A DNA stretch of 36,750 nt from DASVAL01 sp035649575 (GTDB lineage: Bacteria > Planctomycetota > UBA1135 > UBA2386), in assembly GCA_035649575.1 (NCBI GenBank), contig DASRJH010000271.1, positions 1 through 36,750 on the forward strand. The letters are read 5' to 3'. The translations under genes were made by a program, and so were the position numbers. This document shows positions 21,755 to 29,464 of the stretch, piece after piece (the stretch's first letter is position 1; each line of letters opens with the position of its first letter). The notes under the pieces were generated by a model, which did no database searches, was not told the DNA's origin, and saw only the letters and a program-made list of their open reading frames with translations.

Positions 21755-22474
21755 TCAACGCTGCGGCGCGAGCACTTGCGCGAGCGTCGCGGCCAGCGCG
21801 TCGCCAACGCGGCGCCAGTGCTTGCCCGCGAGCAGCGCCTGGTTGACCTCGAGCTCGTAGCCGCGGTAGCGCTTTCGTCCGTGCTGCCTTCGCAACGCGG
21901 TCGGCAGGCCGTCGGTGTCGCCGCGATACGGATAGTTGTTGCGCACACGCAGGCCGGGCGCGGCCGCGCGCAACCGCTCGCCCCATCGCCGCGCGAGGTC
22001 TGCCTCGGGACGGCGCTTGCTGTCGTAGAGGAACCCGACATCGGCGTTGCGCTTCTCCCCGTCCAGCACGGGCGTGAAGCTGTGGACCGCGACGTGCACG
22101 ACGCTCCCGTGCGTGCTGATCGCGGTGCGGATCGCCTTCTCGACCTGCTGCCGGTGCGGCCGCCAGTAGCGCGCGAGGATCCGCTCGCGTTCGGACTGGG
22201 GCAGGTGCGCCGTGAATTGCGACCAGACCTTCTTCAGGTGTGCGGACCGATTCGCCTCGACGAGCAGGCGGCTCCACGAAGTGCAGAGCAACGGCAGGCG
22301 CAGCTTCCTGGCGATGAGCTTGCCGAGCGGCAACGCGCCCGGATCCCAACCGCGGTGCGAGGCCAGGATCGCCGCAGCACCGGCGAAGAGCCGCGCATAC
22401 TCGCGCGGGATGCGGTTGCCGGCGTGTTCGCAGGTCAGCACGATCGCGAGAGCGTCGCGGCGACGCTGGCTCAC
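21755..22474 (-). CDS. N-formylglutamate amidohydrolase-family protein
   Basis: 239 aa from a GTG that overlaps the TGA of the C39 gene (GTGA). 'LAIVLTCEHAGNRIPREYARLF' near the N-terminus is the family hallmark, with 'SHRGWDPGA', 'LVEANRSAHL', 'HVAVHSFTPVLDG', 'ADVGFLYDSKR' and 'NYPYRGDTDGLPTALRR' further on. The typical enzyme removes formate from N-formylglutamate in histidine degradation, but stand-alone relatives outside hut operons probably act on other N-acyl or peptide substrates. Here it sits with a peptidase and a type III PKS, not with hut genes, so the true substrate is unknown. Confidence 0.85.
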   Translation of the reverse strand: MSQRRRDALAIVLTCEHAGNRIPREYARLFAGAAAILASHRGWDPGALPLGKLIARKLRLPLLCTSWSRLLVEANRSAHLKKVWSQFTAHLPQSERERILARYWRPHRQQVEKAIRTAISTHGSVVHVAVHSFTPVLDGEKRNADVGFLYDSKRRPEADLARRWGERLRAAAPGLRVRNNYPYRGDTDGLPTALRRQHGRKRYRGYELEVNQALLAGKHWRRVGDALAATLAQVLAPQR

Positions 22475-23250
22475 TTCGCCCTCTTCGGGATGCGCTTCTG
22501 CCAGTCCTTGGGGCGGATGCGCATCAGGTTCCCGTCGTCCGAAGAGACGCCGAGGAAGACGGCGCCGAGAAAGCGCCACAGACTCGCGCGGTAGTACTTC
22601 GTGCCGTGCAGCGGGTTGTCCCACAGCGGGTCGGAGATGGCGACCGACTGGTCCTTGCTGCTGTAGCCGCAGAGCACGAGGAAGTGACCGAACGAATCGC
22701 CGTGCACGTCGTCGGGGCCCTCCTCCGTCTCGCGCGAGCATTGGTAGAGGTAGGTGCCGTTGGCGCCCGTCAGCAGCGGGGTCCCTTCGCTGAGCTGCTT
22801 GCCGAGGAACTCGGGTGACAGATCGCCCCAGTGGTAGCGCCCCCCGAGGTCGAGGAACTGCTCGATCGACTGGACCGCCGGGCCGTACCGCGGATCGGCG
22901 AGCAGACCCTTGGCCACGGCGCGCGCCTTGATCTTGGCCCGCAGGTCGGTGGGCTTCTGGAACCAGGTCGGGTCGACGTGCCGCACGTTGCAGATCCAGA
23001 TGTCCACCTCGTAGCCGCGCTTCAGCGCGTGCACCGCGAGGTGCGCGCCGAGCGTGCCGCCTCCCGGGAGCTTGGGGGTCTCCGCGATCACGGTCGGCAG
23101 CGAGATCGGATCGCCCCAGTAGCGGTAGATCGCGTGCAGGCTCGTCGGACCACACGTCGTGTAGTCGGGTTGGCGCTCGATCGTCACGGGCAGCTCTACT
23201 TCCATGGCCGCGAGCGTCGGCGTCGCGGCGGACCGAGTCAAGCGCGTCAC
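22471..23250 (-). CDS. Peptidase C39-like papain-fold protein
   Basis: 259 aa from a GTG overlapping the PKS stop (GTGA); a shorter start at 23205 ('MEVELPV') is possible. 'QPDYTTCGPTSLHAIYRYWG' (about 28-47) carries the catalytic Cys33, 'GDSFGHFLVLCGYS' the histidine and 'AISDPLWDNPL' the Asp/Asn, as in C39-type cysteine peptidases. No membrane segment or ABC transporter part is present, so it is a cytosolic soluble member. The Gly-Ala-His segment 'GGGTLGAHLAVHALKRGYEVDIW' is typical of the family. Coupled with the next gene, it may process a small peptide or amide. Confidence 0.83.
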   Translation of the reverse strand: MTRLTRSAATPTLAAMEVELPVTIERQPDYTTCGPTSLHAIYRYWGDPISLPTVIAETPKLPGGGTLGAHLAVHALKRGYEVDIWICNVRHVDPTWFQKPTDLRAKIKARAVAKGLLADPRYGPAVQSIEQFLDLGGRYHWGDLSPEFLGKQLSEGTPLLTGANGTYLYQCSRETEEGPDDVHGDSFGHFLVLCGYSSKDQSVAISDPLWDNPLHGTKYYRASLWRFLGAVFLGVSSDDGNLMRIRPKDWQKRIPKRAK

Positions 23251-24296
23251 CAGCGCAGCAGCAGCAACTCACTGCAGAAGCCGGGCCCCATCGCCACCAT
23301 CAGGCCGAGGTCGGAACGCCTGCCCGGATTCTTCTGCATCGTCTCCTCGAGGATCATGAGCACCGACACGCTCGACAGGTTGCCCACGCGGCGCAGGCAC
23401 TGCCAGCTGCATTCGAGATCGGCGCGGTGCAGCCCGAGACCCTCTTGGAGAGCCTGCAGCACCTTCGGCCCGCCGGGGTGAGCGATCCACCGCGCGATGT
23501 CGGCGCGGGACCGGCCGAGATCGCGCAGGAAGTCGTCGACGTCGCCGGGCACCCGTTCGCGCGCGACGGTCGGCACCTCGGCCGACAGCACGATGCGGAA
23601 GCCGAACGAGCCGGTGTCCCAGCCCATCATCCGCTCGGTCTCCGGGTAGAAGACCGAACGCGTCGCGAGCACCTCGGGTCCTTCCTTGCGACGGCCGGCC
23701 CCCACGACGACCGCGGCCGCAGCACCGTCGCCGAACAGCCCCGTGCTGACGAGATTCGCGACCGAACGGTCCTCGCGCTGCAGCGTCAACGAGCACAGTT
23801 CGACGGTGAGCACGAGGGCCACGCCGTCGGGGTAGCTCTTGACGTAGTCCGCGGCCCGCGCGACGGCTGCCGCGCCGGCGACGCAGCCGAGTCCGAAGAT
23901 CGGCACGCGCTTGCAGTCCGCGCGCATGCCGAGCCGCTGGATGAGACGCGCCTCGACGGAAGGGCTTGCCAGCCCCGTGACCGTCGCGAAGAACACGATG
24001 TCGACGTCGGCGGGCTCGAGGTCCGCGCGCGCGAGGGCCGCGCGGCACGCCTGCTCGCCGAGGTCGAGCGCACCTTGCAGCCAGGCCGCGTTGCAGCGCG
24101 TGAAGTCGGTCAGTTCGCCGTAGGCTTCGAGCGGCAGGATCAGGTGGCGACCCTGGACACCCGTGTTCGCGTGCAGCGAGCGCAGCCGTTCGGCGAATCG
24201 AGGCTCAGCGCCGAACGCCGCGACCAGGTACTCCGTCAGCGTGCTCTGCTCGTACCAGTGCGGCGGGAAGACAGTGGCGACAGCGGCGATCTTCAA
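23247..24296 (-). CDS. Type III polyketide synthase
   Basis: 349 aa, family length. The thiolase-fold catalytic triad is intact: Cys138 ('GLGCVAGAAAV'), His273 ('IAHPGGPKVL') and Asn306 ('RVGNLSSVSVL'). 'GLFGDGAAAAVV' and 'MVAMGPGFCSELLLL' are also typical. Such enzymes extend a fatty acyl starter with malonyl-CoA and cyclise it to alkylresorcinols or alkylpyrones. The start is TTG at 24296 with GAGG 8 nt upstream. A methyltransferase upstream and a divergent FAD oxidoreductase resemble known bacterial type III PKS clusters, including ones reported in Planctomycetota, as I recall. Product not determinable from sequence. Confidence 0.93.
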   Translation of the reverse strand: MKIAAVATVFPPHWYEQSTLTEYLVAAFGAEPRFAERLRSLHANTGVQGRHLILPLEAYGELTDFTRCNAAWLQGALDLGEQACRAALARADLEPADVDIVFFATVTGLASPSVEARLIQRLGMRADCKRVPIFGLGCVAGAAAVARAADYVKSYPDGVALVLTVELCSLTLQREDRSVANLVSTGLFGDGAAAAVVVGAGRRKEGPEVLATRSVFYPETERMMGWDTGSFGFRIVLSAEVPTVARERVPGDVDDFLRDLGRSRADIARWIAHPGGPKVLQALQEGLGLHRADLECSWQCLRRVGNLSSVSVLMILEETMQKNPGRRSDLGLMVAMGPGFCSELLLLRW

Positions 24297-24343
24297 CTGC
24301 GGGACCTCTGACGGGCAGGACGGTACTGCATTCGACTCCCAAA

Positions 24344-24365
24344 CGGTCGGGGAACCTCCCCACCG
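24344..24365 (-). terminator. Strong hairpin between methyltransferase and PKS genes
   Basis: CGGTGGGGA pairs with TCCCCgACCG (one bulged base) around a 3-nt loop, within the 108-bp gap upstream of the PKS. There is no T-run. It could be an attenuator, an RNA-processing site or part of the PKS leader. Confidence 0.4.
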
Positions 24366-24404
24366 GCGGGATTTCGCACGCCTCCGGCTTCATGCCCTGC
24401 ACGC

Positions 24405-25088
24405 TCACAACTTGCCATAGAGCGCGGCATAACCCACGGCCAGCGTGCGGCTCTCGGCCAGCACCACGGCCCCGGTGGATACAGTGCGCAGCAACTGCGG
24501 CGATTCGCCCGTGAGGTTGCGGCGCACGAGACCCACGGCCGCCGCCATGCGATCGAGCTCGTCGGGCCGCACGAACTGGCGCCAGTCGTGCGTGCCACGC
24601 GGAATGAACCCGAGGCCTTCGCCGAGCACCACCGCGAACAGACGCGAACGCAGCGTGCGGTGGATGGTGTTGACGAACAGCGAACCGCCGGGTCGCAGCA
24701 GGCGCGCGGCTTCCCTGACGGCGGCTGCTGGATCGGCGACGTGTTCGATCACATCGGCGAGCAGAACGACGTCGGCACAACCTGCCGCGAGTGGCACGCT
24801 CGCGAGGTCCCCGACGAGCGGGAAGAACTCGCGGGCCTGTCGGCGTCGCGCATCCTGCAAGGCCCGTCGCGCGAGGTCGACGCCGACCACGCAGGCCCCG
24901 GCCTCGGCGAGCGGCACTCCGAGCAAGCCGCCCCCACAACCGAGGTCGACGACCGTACGCCCGCGCCACTGCGTGCCCAGCCACCGCCCGATCAAGGTGA
25001 GTCGCAACGTACTCGCGGAACGCAGCGACGCGAACGCCCGGCACCGGGGATCCCACCAACCGTCGCGATCGAACAGCAGATCGGTCAT
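24405..25088 (-). CDS. UbiG-like class I SAM-dependent methyltransferase
   Basis: 227 aa. SAM-binding motif I 'VVDLGCGGGLLGVPLAEAGA' (around 45-64), post-I acidic 'VVGVDLA', 'VVLLADVIEHVADPAAAVREAARLLRPGGSLFVNTIHRT' and 'HDWRQFVRPDEL' closely follow the UbiG pattern of O-methyltransferases acting on hydroxylated aromatic rings. In this cluster the likely acceptor is the phenolic product of the type III PKS, by inference. The ATG at 25088 lies 7 nt after the stop of the small lipoprotein gene. Confidence 0.88.
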   Translation of the reverse strand: MTDLLFDRDGWWDPRCRAFASLRSASTLRLTLIGRWLGTQWRGRTVVDLGCGGGLLGVPLAEAGACVVGVDLARRALQDARRRQAREFFPLVGDLASVPLAAGCADVVLLADVIEHVADPAAAVREAARLLRPGGSLFVNTIHRTLRSRLFAVVLGEGLGFIPRGTHDWRQFVRPDELDRMAAAVGLVRRNLTGESPQLLRTVSTGAVVLAESRTLAVGYAALYGKL

Positions 25089-25095
25089 GGTTCGC

Positions 25096-25524
25096 TCATT
25101 GGAGGTTCGCTGCCCGCAACACGAGCACGCCGTTCTCTGCCGTGATGCGCAGGTGCTGCGGTGCCTGCTCGAGCAACACCGGAGGTCGGCCATCGAGCTC
25201 GAGCCCGGCCGCAGTCGACTTCCAGGTGCCGTTCAGCGTCTGGAAGCTCGGCACGCCGTCGACTTCGGTGAGGGCGGCCGCCGTGTAGGTGCCGCCGGTA
25301 TCGAACAGGTAGTAGACCTTGCGCAGCGAGAGCGCCGCGTCGCCGCGGATCTCGACCGACTCGTAGAGTCCCTGCAGCGGCAGGCCCGGCGCCGGTTCGA
25401 AATGCAGTGCTACCACCGGTGTCGTGACGAGGCGGTCCCCGGTGGCGACGACGTTCGAAGCGATGCAGCCGGACGGCGCGACGAGCGCCAGCAGGCCGCA
25501 GATGGCGAGCCTCGAACGCATCAC
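25096..25524 (-). CDS. Small lipoprotein of unknown family
   Basis: 142 aa. The N-terminus 'LAICGLLALVAPSGC' is a lipoprotein signal with Cys20. The mature part is predicted beta-rich ('VVALHFEPAPGLPLQGLYESVEIRGDAA', 'YYLFDTGGTYTAAALTEVDG', 'NGTWKSTAAGLEL', 'LRITAENGVLVLRAA'), similar in feel to small periplasmic lipid-binding or inhibitor-like barrels, but I cannot assign it. Its ATG overlaps the TGA of the YceI gene, and it runs into the methyltransferase, so it belongs to the PKS region operon. Confidence 0.75.
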   Translation of the reverse strand: MMRSRLAICGLLALVAPSGCIASNVVATGDRLVTTPVVALHFEPAPGLPLQGLYESVEIRGDAALSLRKVYYLFDTGGTYTAAALTEVDGVPSFQTLNGTWKSTAAGLELDGRPPVLLEQAPQHLRITAENGVLVLRAANLQ

Positions 25525-26621
25525 TTGTGCCCCTTCGGCTGCATGCGCGCGCGCAGCGCGATCCAGACGACGACTTCGTCCTGCATGTTGATGATACCGA
25601 GCTGGCTCGGCACCGGTACCCCGTAGTCGCTGAGCTTGAGTGGCACCTGACCCGACACGACGACGCGCTTCTGCGGATCGACTTCGAGTTGCACGGGCAT
25701 CGTCAAGCTACGCGTCTGGCCGCGGATCGTCATCTTGCCGTCGATGTCACCACGCGCGGTCTGCTTCTGGACGTCGATGCCGCCGGGCGCTGGCCGGAAG
25801 CGCTGGATCGCGAAGCGGATCTGCGGGTGCTCCTTGGTCGCGAGATGCTCCCACATGTCGGTGTCGCGGCCTTCGACGCCCGTCACGAGCGAGCCCGCAT
25901 CGACCGTCACTTCGCCGCTCCACGCTCCTTCGGGGTCGTCGAAGTCGGCCGCGAAGCGACCGGCCACCTTCTCGGTCACGCCCGTGAAGTCGTGCAGCGT
26001 GCTCTTGGCATCGAAGCCGACGCGGCAGAGCCCCGGCAGCAGCGCGTAGTCCTGCAGCTCGTCGCAGCGGAACTGCACCGCGGGCAGCGAGAACGACAGG
26101 AAGCCCGGAGCGGGCTTCGCCTGCGGTACGGCGGGAGCGGGCTCGGCATGTGCCGGCGGGCTCGGTGCGACCTCGACGGGAACCGCTGCCTCGGCTGCGC
26201 TTTCCACGCGCGGGTTTGCCGGCGCCGGCTGCTGCTGCGGAGCAGCCTGTGGCTGCAGTCCGCGCACCTGTCCGCGCAGGGCGACGAGGTCCTGCGTCAA
26301 GCGGTCGAGCAGTTGCCGGGCCGTGCCGACTTCCTGCCGCAGCGCGATGACGTCGGCGTGCCGGGCCGCGGTGCGTTCCTCGATCGCGGCTTGCAGCCGG
26401 TCGAAGTTCTGCGACAGCGCCGCCTGCAGTTCCCCCATCCGACTTGCGAGCACCTGCACGTCGTCGCGCAACAGGGCCGTCGGATCGGGCCCGCTCGTGG
26501 GCGCGTCGGACTGCACGACGACGCGCACCCGATCCTTCAACACCAGGAGGCCGCCGATTGCTGTGGCGACGAGCAGCACAATGAACAGTGCGCCGAGCCA
26601 CTGCAGCAACTTCGTCGCCAT
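25521..26621 (-). CDS. Membrane-anchored YceI-domain protein
   Basis: 366 aa. One N-terminal helix (about 8-28, 'LGALFIVLLVATAIGGLLVL'), a coiled-coil region (about 50-120, 'LASRMGELQAALSQNFDRLQAAIEERTA', 'LRQEVGTARQLLDRLTQDLVALRGQV'), a Pro/Ala/Gln-rich linker (about 125-172), then a YceI-like lipocalin fold to the end: 'FDAKSTLHDFTGVTEKVAGRF', 'VTVDAGSLVTGVEGRDTDMWEHL', 'HPQIRFAIQRF', 'MTIRGQTRSLTMPVQLEV' and 'LSDYGVPVP'. YceI proteins bind long isoprenoid or acyl chains, which fits handling a long-chain phenolic lipid or quinone beside the PKS. A TTGCTG-N16-TACCAT promoter ends 6 nt before the ATG. Confidence 0.87.
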   Translation of the reverse strand: MATKLLQWLGALFIVLLVATAIGGLLVLKDRVRVVVQSDAPTSGPDPTALLRDDVQVLASRMGELQAALSQNFDRLQAAIEERTAARHADVIALRQEVGTARQLLDRLTQDLVALRGQVRGLQPQAAPQQQPAPANPRVESAAEAAVPVEVAPSPPAHAEPAPAVPQAKPAPGFLSFSLPAVQFRCDELQDYALLPGLCRVGFDAKSTLHDFTGVTEKVAGRFAADFDDPEGAWSGEVTVDAGSLVTGVEGRDTDMWEHLATKEHPQIRFAIQRFRPAPGGIDVQKQTARGDIDGKMTIRGQTRSLTMPVQLEVDPQKRVVVSGQVPLKLSDYGVPVPSQLGIINMQDEVVVWIALRARMQPKGHK

Positions 26622-26627
26622 GCCGGC

Positions 26628-26655
26628 ATGGTATGCAGGGCGCGCACGGCAGCAA
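26628..26655 (-). promoter_or_regulatory. Promoter of the YceI-led operon, probably leaderless
   Basis: Minus strand: -35 TTGCTG (26655-26650), 16-bp spacer, -10 TACCAT (26633-26628), then 6 nt to the ATG at 26621. The expected transcription start falls on the start codon. Confidence 0.5.
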
Positions 26656-26728
26656 CCAGGGTTGCACCGATGGCTCCGCTGCACCCGGATCCACGACCCC
26701 GCAGAGAGCATGTCACGGAGCCACGCAT

Positions 26729-26734
26729 TACATT
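26729..26734 (+). promoter_or_regulatory. -10-like hexamer before a 13-codon leader ORF
   Basis: TACATT ends 6 nt before a GTG at 26741 that opens a 13-codon frame ending at 26782. The frame overlaps the FAD oxidoreductase start (26772) out of frame. It may be the promoter of the oxidoreductase with a short leader peptide. Confidence 0.25.
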
Positions 26735-26771
26735 GGGACCGTGCCACGTCTCCTCCCGATCCAGGTTTCCC

Positions 26772-27992
26772 GTGCGCTGTGACGTGCTCGTCCTCGGCGC
26801 CGGTCCAGCCGGCAGCGCGCTGGCCAACGAACTCGCTGGCTCTGGCTTTCACGTGTTGCTCGCCGACCGCAAGGCCTTCCCGCGCCACAAACCCTGCGGT
26901 GAATTCCTGAGTCCGCAGTGTGCCCCCTACCTCGAGGCCCTCGGGCTGCCCGCGCCCATGGCGAGCCTCGGCGTGCACCTGGTCGGCGGCATGCGGTTGT
27001 TCGGCTACGGGGCTCGAGCTCTGGGCCGGTTCCGCCAACTGCCGGGCCACCCCGCCTCGGACCGGGCCGGCTTCGGCATCCGCCGCGAGCGCTTCGACCA
27101 CTGGCTCGTGCAGGCGGCACAACGCGCCGGGGCGACCTTCCTGCCGCGCCACGAATGCAGGGCACTGCTGCGCGGTCGCGACGGAAGCGTCACCGGTGCC
27201 GTGCTGCGCGACCCGAGCGGGGCGTTGCACGACTGCACGGCTCGTTGGGTCATCGGCGCCGACGGGGTGCACTCGGTCGTCGCACGCGAACTCGGCGTGC
27301 AACGACGCGAGGCGTGGCTCGACCAGTTTGCGCTCGTGGCCCACTTCGAAGGCGTGCAGCCGCTGCCGACCGCTGAGGTCCACCTGCTGCGAGGCGGGTT
27401 CTTCGCGGCGACGACCGTCGACGAGGACCTGTTCAGCGTGAACCTCGTGCTGCCGCGCAAGGCGCTGCTGACCCGAACTAGCCGCGACTGGGATGCGTTC
27501 GTCGCAAGCTGGTTTCCGTTCGCGCCGGGCATCGGCGAGCGGCTCGCGGGCGCGCGCCGCCTGGAGCCCTGGCGCGGCACGGGGCCGCTGGCCTGGTCGA
27601 CCACGGCACAGACGTTCCGGGGGGCAGCGCTCGTCGGCGACGCCGCCGGCTACGTCGATCCACTGACGGGCGAGGGCATCTACTACGCGCTGTTCGGCGC
27701 GCGGGCCCTGGCCGAGGCGCTGCGGCAGGCGCTGCACGAGCCGGCCCGGTCCGCGCCGGCGCTCGCGGGATACGCGCGCGCCAGGGCGAGGGAGCTCGGG
27801 CCGCGGTTCGTCGCCGCGAAGGCGCTGCAGCGGGCGCTGCGTCACCCGTTGCTCGTGCGGTCCTTCCTGCGCAGCCTCGGCCGCTGGCCTGCGCTCGCGG
27901 ATCTGCTCGTCACGCTGAGTGGCGACACGATCCACCCGCGCGATCTGCTGCGGCTGTCCTTCTGGCGCGACTTCGGCAAGGCAACCGCATAG
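26772..27992 (+). CDS. FAD-dependent oxidoreductase (geranylgeranyl reductase / halogenase-like family)
   Basis: 406 aa from a GTG at 26772. N-terminal dinucleotide fold 'CDVLVLGAGPAGSALANELAGSGFHVLLADRKAFPRHKPCGEFL' contains the GxGxxG FAD motif and the 'KPCGE' segment of the geranylgeranyl reductase family. The second FAD motif is 'ALVGDAAGYVDPLTGEGIYYALFGARALAEAL', with 'VIGADGVHSVVAREL' in between. It is divergent from the PKS-region operon. In related clusters the flavoenzyme modifies the PKS product by hydroxylation, reduction or oxidation; the reaction here is not determined. A Trp-X-Trp-Ile-Pro halogenase motif is not seen. Confidence 0.87.
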   Translation: MRCDVLVLGAGPAGSALANELAGSGFHVLLADRKAFPRHKPCGEFLSPQCAPYLEALGLPAPMASLGVHLVGGMRLFGYGARALGRFRQLPGHPASDRAGFGIRRERFDHWLVQAAQRAGATFLPRHECRALLRGRDGSVTGAVLRDPSGALHDCTARWVIGADGVHSVVARELGVQRREAWLDQFALVAHFEGVQPLPTAEVHLLRGGFFAATTVDEDLFSVNLVLPRKALLTRTSRDWDAFVASWFPFAPGIGERLAGARRLEPWRGTGPLAWSTTAQTFRGAALVGDAAGYVDPLTGEGIYYALFGARALAEALRQALHEPARSAPALAGYARARARELGPRFVAAKALQRALRHPLLVRSFLRSLGRWPALADLLVTLSGDTIHPRDLLRLSFWRDFGKATA

Positions 27993-28056
27993 CCGTTGCG
28001 GCGGAGCCGGCACCGCTTCGAGCGAGCGAGCCCCTTCCAAGGCGGCTGGCGCCGCG

Positions 28057-28062
28057 TAGTCT
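28057..28062 (+). promoter_or_regulatory. -10-like hexamer of a possible leaderless transcript
   Basis: TAGTCT ends 7 nt before the GTG at 28070; there is no Shine-Dalgarno in the gap (GCGCGCC). Confidence 0.3.
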
Positions 28063-28069
28063 GCGCGCC

Positions 28070-29236
28070 GTGATCCTGCGCCAGTTCCCGCCCATGGGGG
28101 TCTACGAGACCCTGTTCCGCTTCGCCGAGGTCACCCACAAATACATGGGTGACCCGACCACGCATCCCTGGGCTCAGGGATTCCCGCTGACGACGCAGGT
28201 CCCGGGCGGCCCACCGCTGCCCGACACGATCGCGATCACGGCCACCGACCGCATGTATCCGAAGGCGGATGGCCAGCCGCCGCTGCGCGAGGCGATCGCC
28301 GACTACTACCGCAACTTCTACGGTGCGCAGATCACAGCCGACCACGTCGCGGTGTTCGCGGGCGGCCGTCCGGGTCTGTTCGCGATCCTGGCGTTCCTGC
28401 TCGAAGACTGGAAGGTCGCCGTCGAGGAGACCGAATACACGCCGTATTTCGACATGCTGCAGTTGCTGCGGCGGCCGCACCGGCTGATCGCGAGCAATCC
28501 GCAGAACCGCTTCCGCCCCACGCTCGCGGACCACCCGAGCACCGATCGTGTGGTGCTGCTGAAGAGCAACCCGTGCAACCCCACGGGCGTCACGGTCGCC
28601 GGCGCGGACCTCAAGCAGCTTGTGGCTGCCTACAGCGGCAAGGACCGCGGCGCGGTCTTCGACGAGGCCTACGAGTTCTTCTGCGAGGGCGAGGCCGTGA
28701 GCGCGATGCGTTACATCACGGACATCGACAACACGAACCTCTTCGTATGCGGCGCGGCGACGAAGGGGCTGCAGGTGCCCGGCATGCGCGTCGGTTGGGT
28801 CATCGGCAGCAAGCGCCACATCGAGGTCTTCCGCAACTACAGCTCGTTCGGCATGGGCGGCGTGTCGCGCGCTTCGCAGCTCTACGTGACGCAGCTGCTG
28901 CAGCGCGAACGCGTCGCGATGGCGCGCAAGGCGATATCGGGGTTCTACACGAGCCAGCGTCAGCGGTATGCCGCTGGGTTGCAGCGGCTCGGCTTCGAGC
29001 TGTTCACGGGCACCGGCGGTTTCTACCATTGGGCGGCTCTGCCGAAGGGCCTCACGGGGGATGCGTTCAACGAACGCCTGATGAAGCACGACGCGGCGAT
29101 CCTGCCTGGGCGGCTCTGCGACATGGCGCGCCGCGGCGACAAAGGACCGCTCGGCAGCATGATGCGGTTCTCGTTCGGACCGCTGCAGGCCGGATCGTGT
29201 GACGAGGACCTCGCGATCCTCTCGCGCTGCGTCTGA
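28070..29236 (+). CDS. Class I/II PLP-dependent aminotransferase
   Basis: 388 aa from a GTG at 28070 with TAGTCT 7 nt upstream. Fold-type I signatures are present: 'SNPCNPTGVTVAG' (substrate/PLP region), 'GAVFDEAYEFF' (Asp binding the pyridine nitrogen) and 'CGAATKGLQVPGMRVGWVIG' with the Schiff-base lysine. 'GGRPGLFAIL' is a PLP phosphate-region segment. It resembles aspartate/aromatic-type aminotransferases, but the donor cannot be told. No obvious pathway partners sit next to it. Confidence 0.88.
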   Translation: MILRQFPPMGVYETLFRFAEVTHKYMGDPTTHPWAQGFPLTTQVPGGPPLPDTIAITATDRMYPKADGQPPLREAIADYYRNFYGAQITADHVAVFAGGRPGLFAILAFLLEDWKVAVEETEYTPYFDMLQLLRRPHRLIASNPQNRFRPTLADHPSTDRVVLLKSNPCNPTGVTVAGADLKQLVAAYSGKDRGAVFDEAYEFFCEGEAVSAMRYITDIDNTNLFVCGAATKGLQVPGMRVGWVIGSKRHIEVFRNYSSFGMGGVSRASQLYVTQLLQRERVAMARKAISGFYTSQRQRYAAGLQRLGFELFTGTGGFYHWAALPKGLTGDAFNERLMKHDAAILPGRLCDMARRGDKGPLGSMMRFSFGPLQAGSCDEDLAILSRCV

Positions 29237-29464
29237 CAAATGAGAATCGGTGTCGCGGGTTGGCCGGTCCAGATCGATGGGAACCATAGCATCGCAGACT
29301 TCGCGAGCGAGACGACGCCGCTGTCGCGGGGCGACGCTCGAGCGTCAACCAACCTGCCCCGGAGGCGGGCTCGGCTTTCGGGTTCGGGTCTTTCCCGATC
29401 CTGCAACCTCCCCTTGCGGCTCGGCTACTCTGCACACGCTTCGTTCCCATTTCGTAACTCTCCC

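Noticed and set aside
21708..23272. Long N-terminal extensions fused in frame before several minus-strand genes (for example before the amidohydrolase gene)
   Set aside because: Upstream parts are out-of-frame shadows of the neighbouring genes; the real starts are set by stop/start overlaps or motif positions.
26618..26631. 14-bp perfect palindrome CCATGCCGGCATGG over the YceI start codon as an operator
   Set aside because: About two 14-bp palindromes are expected by chance in a window this size, and no second copy was noticed.
29237..29464. A small gene in the 228-base gap before the Asp-box lipoprotein
   Set aside because: No start with a ribosome-binding site and no protein-like frame on either strand.
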